Of a stretch of DNA of 11,480 bases, positions 7,159 through 11,480 are shown in pieces; the first letter of the stretch is position 1; the number at the start of each line of letters is the position of its first letter. The position numbers and the translations under genes are program-made. This DNA is from SURF-24 sp964537965 (GTDB taxonomy: Bacteria > Bacteroidota > Ignavibacteria > Ignavibacteriales > SURF-24): contig CAZIDB010000152.1 in assembly GCA_964537965.1 (NCBI GenBank), positions 1-11,480 of the forward strand, in the 5' to 3' direction. The notes below the pieces were generated by a model, which was not told the DNA's origin, ran no database searches, and worked only from the letters and a program-made list of their open reading frames with translations.

Positions 7159-7878
7159 GTGAACAGTAAATCCTTATTAATAATACCAACATATAATGAA
7201 ATAGATAACCTTCATAAACTGCTTCCTCATTTGCTTGAGACATATGCAGATCTTGATATTCTTATCGTTGATGATAATTCACCGGATGGAACAGCAAACT
7301 TTGTAAAAAGTGTGATAGCTGCAAATCCAAGAGTGAAGATAATTGAAAGAGCAAGTAAAATGGGTTTGGGTACCGCCTATGTCGCAGGTTTTAATTATAT
7401 GTTAAGTAACGGTTATGATTATGCATTTCAGATGGATGCGGATTTTTCTCACGATCCTTCTGAAATTGCTAATTTCCTTATTACTATTCAGGATTATGAT
7501 CTTGTTATAGGCAGCAGATATATAAGCGGAGTTAATGTTGTTAACTGGCCAATGAGAAGATTGCTATTAAGTTACTTCGCTAATAAGTATACACGTTTCG
7601 TTACCGGAATTCCTGTTGCTGATGCTACCGGAGGATTTAAATGTTTCAGAAGAAAAGTACTTGAATCAATTGATCTCACAAAAATAAAATCAAACGGGTA
7701 TTCATTCCAGATTGAAATGAACTACAAAGCCTGGAAAGCCGGCTTCAAAATAAAAGAGATTCCGATTGTATTTGTCGATCGCATTAAAGGAAAATCTAAA
7801 ATGTCTAAAAAGATTGTCCGCGAAGCAGTCGTTATGGTTTGGAAACTTAGATTAAGAAGTATTTTAGGAAAGTTGTAA
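7159..7878 (+). CDS. GT2 polyprenol-phosphate mannose synthase-like glycosyltransferase
   Basis: The product resembles dolichol/polyprenol-phosphate mannosyltransferases, which transfer a hexose from GDP-mannose or a UDP-sugar to polyprenyl phosphate on the cytoplasmic side. Motifs, counted from this start, are LLIIPTYNE (6-14), ILIVDDNSPDGTA (34-46), the metal-binding DAD in QMDADFSHDP (91-100), IGSRYISG (117-124), ATGGFKCFRRKVL (156-168) and the RIKGKSKMS tail motif (208-216). It has no C-terminal membrane domain, so it is the short, soluble or peripheral type. I prefer the GTG at 7159, with a GAG a few bases upstream; a TTG at 7147 would add four residues. It follows the aminotransferase after about 50 bases, so co-transcription is likely. 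The product could feed a membrane GT-C glycosyltransferase outside the window. Donor sugar is uncertain. Confidence 0.88.
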   Translation: MNSKSLLIIPTYNEIDNLHKLLPHLLETYADLDILIVDDNSPDGTANFVKSVIAANPRVKIIERASKMGLGTAYVAGFNYMLSNGYDYAFQMDADFSHDPSEIANFLITIQDYDLVIGSRYISGVNVVNWPMRRLLLSYFANKYTRFVTGIPVADATGGFKCFRRKVLESIDLTKIKSNGYSFQIEMNYKAWKAGFKIKEIPIVFVDRIKGKSKMSKKIVREAVVMVWKLRLRSILGKL

Positions 7879-7883
7879 AAGAG

Positions 7884-7953
7884 AAGGCTGAGTAGAAGGC
7901 TAAGGCTAAGTATTCTAATTTAACCTCAGCCTTAGCTTTAGCCTCAACCTTAA
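7884..7953. repeat. Inverted hexamer-repeat element, potential hairpin
   Basis: The gap between two glycosyltransferase genes is almost wholly hexamer repeats. The left arm reads AAGGCT, GAGTAG, AAGGCT, AAGGCT, AAG in register (7884-7910). The right arm holds CCTCAG, CCTTAG, CTTTAG, CCTCAA, CCTTAA in register (7924-7953), the same hexamer on the other strand. Bases 7897-7910 can pair with 7931-7944 (14 pairs, one G-U), and 7884-7892 with 7925-7933 (nine perfect pairs), so alternative hairpins are possible. The right arm ends two bases before the next ATG. No T-run follows, so it is not a standard terminator. Confidence 0.8.
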
Positions 7954-7955
7954 TT

Positions 7956-9950
7956 ATGAACAACATCGATTTATCAATAATAATTGTTAATTATAATGTA
8001 AAGGAATTCCTGCAAAACCTTCTTACATCCATTCAGAAAAGCTCGCTTAATGTTACTAAAGAAATTATTGTAGTTGATAATGCCTCTGATGATGGCAGCG
8101 TTGAAATAATACAGGAAAAATTTCCTGATGTTAAACTGATTGCTAACAAAGTTAATGTCGGTTTCGGTAATGCCAATAACATAGGTTTAAAACTTGCCTC
8201 CGGTAAATTCATTCTTCTTATAAATCCTGATGCAATTGTACAGGAAGATACCTTCCAGAAGTTGATTGAGTTTTTTAATTCAACTCCCGATGCCGGAATT
8301 GCTGGCTGTAAAGTCCTTAACTCTGACGGTTCTTTGCAATTAGCTTGCCGAAGAGGATTCCCCGGACCCTGGACTTCTTTTACTAAAGTAACGGGACTGA
8401 GCAAACTGTTTCCTAATAATCGTTTATTTGCAAGGTACAATCTTACCTATCTTGATGAAAATAAAACTTACGAAGTTGATGCAATCTCCGGCGCCTTTAT
8501 GATGATGAGAAGAGAAGTGTATGAAAAAATCGGCGGGTTTGATCCTGAATTTTTTATGTATGGTGAAGACCTTGATTTATGCTACCGAACTCAGAAAGCC
8601 GGGTTCAAAGTTTATTATGTTCACACTACACAGATAATTCATTATAAAGGAGAAAGTACAAAGCGAAGCAACCTTGATGAAACAAAAGTTTTTTATGATG
8701 CTATGCATCTTTTTGTTAAGAAACATTTTTCATCTTCATTCCTTGTTCAGATTATTTTAAGATTTGCAATTGTTCTGAGAAAGCTTGCCGCATTTGTCTA
8801 CTATTATAAGTTAGTCCTGCTTGCAATTCTTTTGGATTTTATTTTTTATGATATCTCGCTGCTGCTTGCTGACAAATTATATACATCAAGTCACTGGGGC
8901 GGTTATCCAAGTGAAAAGCTTTCGATAATTTTTACAATACCGGCAATACTGCAAATAATTCTTTCAAGTTTTCTTGGTACGTACAGGAAAGATTCTTTGT
9001 CTGTACTTAAAATTCTTTACTCGGTTTTTATCGGCTTTTTTATTATTTCTGCTACTACATTTTTCCTTAAGCAGTTTGCATACAGCCGCGCCATAGTTAT
9101 TATAACCTATGCTTTGTTGTTTGTGTTATTACCACTATGGCGAATAATTGTTAAAGTACTTTTTCATTTGGGTGTTAAAGATGAAGCCGGTAAATCAAGG
9201 ACTTTAATTATCGGTACTTCGGAAAATGCTGTTAGCCTTGCAGTCAGGCTTAAGAATAAATTTACTACACTTCACAGCATAGTTGGACTGATCGGTAACT
9301 CAAGAAAATCAATTGGCCAAACATTAAATGGATTTGAAGTTATCGGAAGTCTTGAAAATGTCGGTAAGATTATAAAAGAGAATAATATTAATGAAGTGAT
9401 TTTTTCTTCAGTTGATATTTCTTATAGTGAAATTTTATCCGTTGTATCGAACAATCAGACTGAAAATGTGGAATTTAAAGTAGCCGGAAGTGAATTTGAT
9501 TTTCTTGTGGGCAAATCTGCCGTAACTCTGCTTGATGATATACCGCTACTCGGAATCTCTTATAACATTTCTGGAATACCGCAAAGAATTTCCAAGTTTA
9601 TTTTTGATAAAGCAATCGGTATTCCGGTTTTGATATTCATCTGGCCTTTTATATATTTCTTCCAAAAGCTTACAAAGCAAAGCAACAGTTTTACAAAGTT
9701 TGCCATTAAAATTCCGCATGTTGTATTTGGAAGTTATAGTCTGGTTGGTCCTCCTGTAAAACGGGAGCTTAATCTTTTTCTTGGTAAGATTGGACTGACC
9801 GGTTTATGGTTCACCGAAGGTTATGATAAAAACGATAATGAAGAAGCCCTTAAGCTTGATATATATTATGCTAAAAATCAGAATATCTGGCTCGATCTTG
9901 AAATCCTTGGCAAGTCAATAAGCAAAATGTTTAATGAAAGGAAAAGCTGA
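7956..9950 (+). CDS. GT2 glycosyltransferase fused to a degenerate phosphoglycosyltransferase-like membrane module
   Basis: This is a 664-residue two-part protein. Residues 1 to about 255 are a GT2 enzyme of the rhamnosyltransferase/WbbL style: LSIIIVNYNV, IIVVDNASDDGS (37-48), VNVGFGNANNIGL (67-79), LLINPDAIV (87-95), DAISGAFMMMRREVYEKIGGF (175-195) and FFMYGEDLDLCYR (199-211). Hydrophobic helices follow (about 285-304, 324-341, 352-371 and 378-403). Then comes a Rossmann-like segment (about 414-515, starting SRTLIIGTSENAV), one more membrane helix (549-570), and a tail with SYSLVGPP and TGLWF (593-619). The second half mirrors a WcaJ-type transferase. However, the stretch that should carry the GPVFY, KFRSM and Asp-Glu catalytic motifs is missing: about 44 residues stand where the intact homologue at 3891-5297 has about 99. 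Initiating activity is therefore unlikely. A membrane anchoring or partner-binding role is inferred. No Shine-Dalgarno is visible; the hexamer repeat sits there instead. Confidence 0.85.
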   Translation: MNNIDLSIIIVNYNVKEFLQNLLTSIQKSSLNVTKEIIVVDNASDDGSVEIIQEKFPDVKLIANKVNVGFGNANNIGLKLASGKFILLINPDAIVQEDTFQKLIEFFNSTPDAGIAGCKVLNSDGSLQLACRRGFPGPWTSFTKVTGLSKLFPNNRLFARYNLTYLDENKTYEVDAISGAFMMMRREVYEKIGGFDPEFFMYGEDLDLCYRTQKAGFKVYYVHTTQIIHYKGESTKRSNLDETKVFYDAMHLFVKKHFSSSFLVQIILRFAIVLRKLAAFVYYYKLVLLAILLDFIFYDISLLLADKLYTSSHWGGYPSEKLSIIFTIPAILQIILSSFLGTYRKDSLSVLKILYSVFIGFFIISATTFFLKQFAYSRAIVIITYALLFVLLPLWRIIVKVLFHLGVKDEAGKSRTLIIGTSENAVSLAVRLKNKFTTLHSIVGLIGNSRKSIGQTLNGFEVIGSLENVGKIIKENNINEVIFSSVDISYSEILSVVSNNQTENVEFKVAGSEFDFLVGKSAVTLLDDIPLLGISYNISGIPQRISKFIFDKAIGIPVLIFIWPFIYFFQKLTKQSNSFTKFAIKIPHVVFGSYSLVGPPVKRELNLFLGKIGLTGLWFTEGYDKNDNEEALKLDIYYAKNQNIWLDLEILGKSISKMFNERKS

Positions 9951-10900
9951 TGGCCAAAACTATTTTAGAATTTGAAAAACCAATCCTCGAACTTGAAGCC
10001 AAAATCCTGGAGATGAAACAATTCTCCGAAAAAGTAGATATAAGTGATGAAATAGAAAAGCTTGAACGAAAAGTAAAAAAGCTTAAAGAAAATATTTATA
10101 GCAATCTTACCCGATGGCAGAAGGTTCAGCTTGCCCGTCATCCAGAAAGACCATATACATTAGACTATATAAATTTAATTACAAGTGATTTTATTGAACT
10201 TCATGGCGACAGGTTATATAAAGATGATCATTCGATTGTTGGAGGATTTGCCAAACTCGATTCATATAAAGTAATGATCATTGGTCATCAGAAGGGAAGA
10301 GACACAAAGTCAAATGTGTACAGAAATTTTGGAATGCCGAATCCCGAAGGTTATCGCAAAGCATTGCGTTTAATGAAACTTGCAGAGAAGTTTAATAAAC
10401 CTGTCATTACTATGCTTGATACTCCGGGCGCATTCCCGGGAATGGAAGCTGAACAGCGCGGTCAGGCAGAGGCAATTGCAAAAAATCTTTTGGAAATGAG
10501 CCGGCTTAAAGTCCCGATAATTGTTGTTATTATAGGTGAAGGTGCAAGTGGAGGTGCGCTTGGAATTGGTGTTGGTGATAAAATCCTTATGCTTGAAAAT
10601 TGCTGGTACTCTGTAATTAGCCCGGAATCATGTTCAAGTATTCTATGGAAAACATGGGATTATAAGGAACAGGCTGCCGAAGCATTAAAACTTACAGCGA
10701 ATGATTTGCTTAAGCTGAAGATAATCGACAGGATTATTCCCGAGCCATTGGGCGGTGCGCATACAAACTATCAGCAGGCTGCATCAAACTTAAAAACTGC
10801 ACTTCTTCAGGAGTTAAAAAATCTAACAAGACTAAAAACAGACAGATTACTTGATCTTAGATTCCAGAAATTTGCAAGGATGGGCGTTTGGGAAGAGTAG
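9950..10900 (+). CDS. accA: Acetyl-CoA carboxylase carboxyltransferase subunit alpha
   Basis: The alpha subunit of the carboxyltransferase pairs with AccD to move the carboxyl group from carboxy-biotin (on AccB) to acetyl-CoA, giving malonyl-CoA for fatty-acid synthesis. The 316-residue product is close to the E. coli length (319). It shows a charged coiled-coil N-terminus (about 8-50), LARHPERPYTLDYI (61-74), FIELHGDRLYKDD (81-93), IIGHQKGRDTK (110-120), FGMPNPEGYRKALRLMKLAEKF (127-148), LDTPGAFPGMEAEQRGQAEAIA (156-177) and the oxyanion-loop region GEGASGGALGIGVGD (196-210). Its ATG shares one base with the TGA of the upstream glycosyltransferase fusion (ATG 9950-9952, stop 9948-9950). A purine-rich AAAGGAAAA lies just before, pointing to translational coupling. 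No accD is visible in the window. Confidence 0.96.
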   Translation: MAKTILEFEKPILELEAKILEMKQFSEKVDISDEIEKLERKVKKLKENIYSNLTRWQKVQLARHPERPYTLDYINLITSDFIELHGDRLYKDDHSIVGGFAKLDSYKVMIIGHQKGRDTKSNVYRNFGMPNPEGYRKALRLMKLAEKFNKPVITMLDTPGAFPGMEAEQRGQAEAIAKNLLEMSRLKVPIIVVIIGEGASGGALGIGVGDKILMLENCWYSVISPESCSSILWKTWDYKEQAAEALKLTANDLLKLKIIDRIIPEPLGGAHTNYQQAASNLKTALLQELKNLTRLKTDRLLDLRFQKFARMGVWEE

Positions 10901-11061
10901 AGTGTTGATGACTGATAAATATGAATGAACCGAAAAGGAAAATTTATATTCACGAATTTTATTTGTCTATTCTTTGATTATATCTTAAGAAGTTTTAAAC
11001 AAAGATAACATTCGCTGTGAACCTGAATCTTAATATAAAATGAATTACAAAAGTTTTACTG
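10901..11061. other. Intergenic region with no clear signal
   Basis: These 161 AT-rich bases separate accA from the thioesterase gene. CTTTG (10972-10976) and CAAAG (11000-11004) form a short, weak inverted pair. I see no convincing terminator, promoter or small gene. The spacing is the largest gap without a repeat element or gene in the right half, so a transcription unit could end or begin here. Confidence 0.35.
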
Positions 11062-11480
11062 ATGATTAACAAAAAAACTGAAATCCGCGTACGCTATGCA
11101 GATACAGATAAAATGCAGTTCGTATATAACGGAAAATATTTTGAGTACTTTGAGGTTGGAAGAACAGAATTACTTCGCTCACTTGGATTGCCTTATAAAG
11201 AAATAGAAGCGAAAGGTTACCAGCTCCCTTTGCTTGAAGCCGGAATTAAATATAAGAACGCGGGTAGGTATGATGATATTCTTGAAGTTGAGGCAATTGT
11301 GAATGAATTACCCAAGCCGGTAATTTATATAGATTACATCATCCGCAGAAACGGAACTGATGAAATTGTTGCAGAAGGATTTACAAAACATATTTTCATC
11401 AATATTGATAATAAGAAAGCAGTTCGTCCGCCTAAATTTTATCTTGATATTCTTTCACCGTATTTCAAAAATGAAAAATG
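11062..11480 (+). CDS. Acyl-CoA thioesterase, YbgC/4HBT family (runs off the window)
   Basis: From the ATG at 11062 an open frame continues to the window edge (139 complete codons, no stop seen). The protein begins MINKKTEIRVRYADTDKMQF and continues with VYNGKYFEYFEVGRTELLRS, which is the hot-dog-fold thioesterase signature of the YbgC/FadM group; D16 is in the position of the conserved catalytic aspartate. The later VRPPKFYLDIL matches the usual C-terminal end of this family, and the final two bases are TG, so a TGA stop could follow immediately. Such enzymes hydrolyse acyl-CoA or acyl-ACP thioesters. The gene follows accA, which fits lipid metabolism. No clear ribosome binding site is visible. 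Confidence 0.85.
   Translation, partial: MINKKTEIRVRYADTDKMQFVYNGKYFEYFEVGRTELLRSLGLPYKEIEAKGYQLPLLEAGIKYKNAGRYDDILEVEAIVNELPKPVIYIDYIIRRNGTDEIVAEGFTKHIFINIDNKKAVRPPKFYLDILSPYFKNEK

Noticed and set aside
7884..7953. Intrinsic transcription terminator
   Set aside because: The hairpin potential is good but there is no T-run after it, and the next start codon follows within two bases; a simple repeat explains it better.
8033..8440. 135-codon open frame on the minus strand inside the GT2 fusion gene
   Set aside because: It is antisense to the conserved GT2 domain, has no recognisable domain and is explained as a shadow.

Overview
This AT-rich window carries one end of a cell-surface polysaccharide (O-antigen, capsule or exopolysaccharide) locus. 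All genes are on the + strand, and the locus runs into fatty-acid metabolism genes at the right edge. The organism is most likely a member of the Bacteroidota/Chlorobiota/Ignavibacteriota group. This placement is inferred from the base composition, weak or absent Shine-Dalgarno sequences before several genes, a free-standing S23-type four-helix-bundle gene inside a polysaccharide locus, and general protein style. No rRNA or other marker gene is present to confirm it.

Layout. Positions 192-1331 encode a WecB-type UDP-GlcNAc 2-epimerase. Two GT-B fold glycosyltransferases follow (1453-2601, TuaH-like, and 2620-3834, WbuB-like). A complete polyprenyl-phosphate sugar-1-phosphate transferase (3891-5297) would start the repeat unit on its lipid carrier. 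A small four-helix-bundle (S23 family) gene (5407-5808) then interrupts the run. It lies between inverted blocks of TGAC-rich repeats, the downstream block being three 35-bp tandem copies. Next come a WbpE-like sugar aminotransferase (6004-7107), a polyprenol-phosphate-mannose-synthase-like GT2 enzyme (7159-7878), and a 664-residue protein (7956-9950) that joins a GT2 glycosyltransferase to a phosphoglycosyltransferase-like membrane module lacking the usual catalytic segment. accA (9950-10900) overlaps the end of that gene by one base. A YbgC-like acyl-CoA thioesterase (from 11062) runs off the right edge.

How it fits together. The epimerase supplies UDP-ManNAc and the aminotransferase supplies an amino sugar nucleotide. 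The phosphoglycosyltransferase loads the first sugar phosphate on undecaprenyl phosphate, and the glycosyltransferases extend it. No flippase, polymerase or chain-length regulator lies in the window, so the locus must continue elsewhere, probably to the left. The accA and thioesterase genes look like the chromosomal flank.

The points most worth a second look are the GT2/pseudo-phosphoglycosyltransferase fusion, the repeat-bounded S23 gene with TGAC motifs spaced about one helical turn apart, and an inverted hexamer-repeat element that fills the gap before the fusion gene almost up to its start codon.
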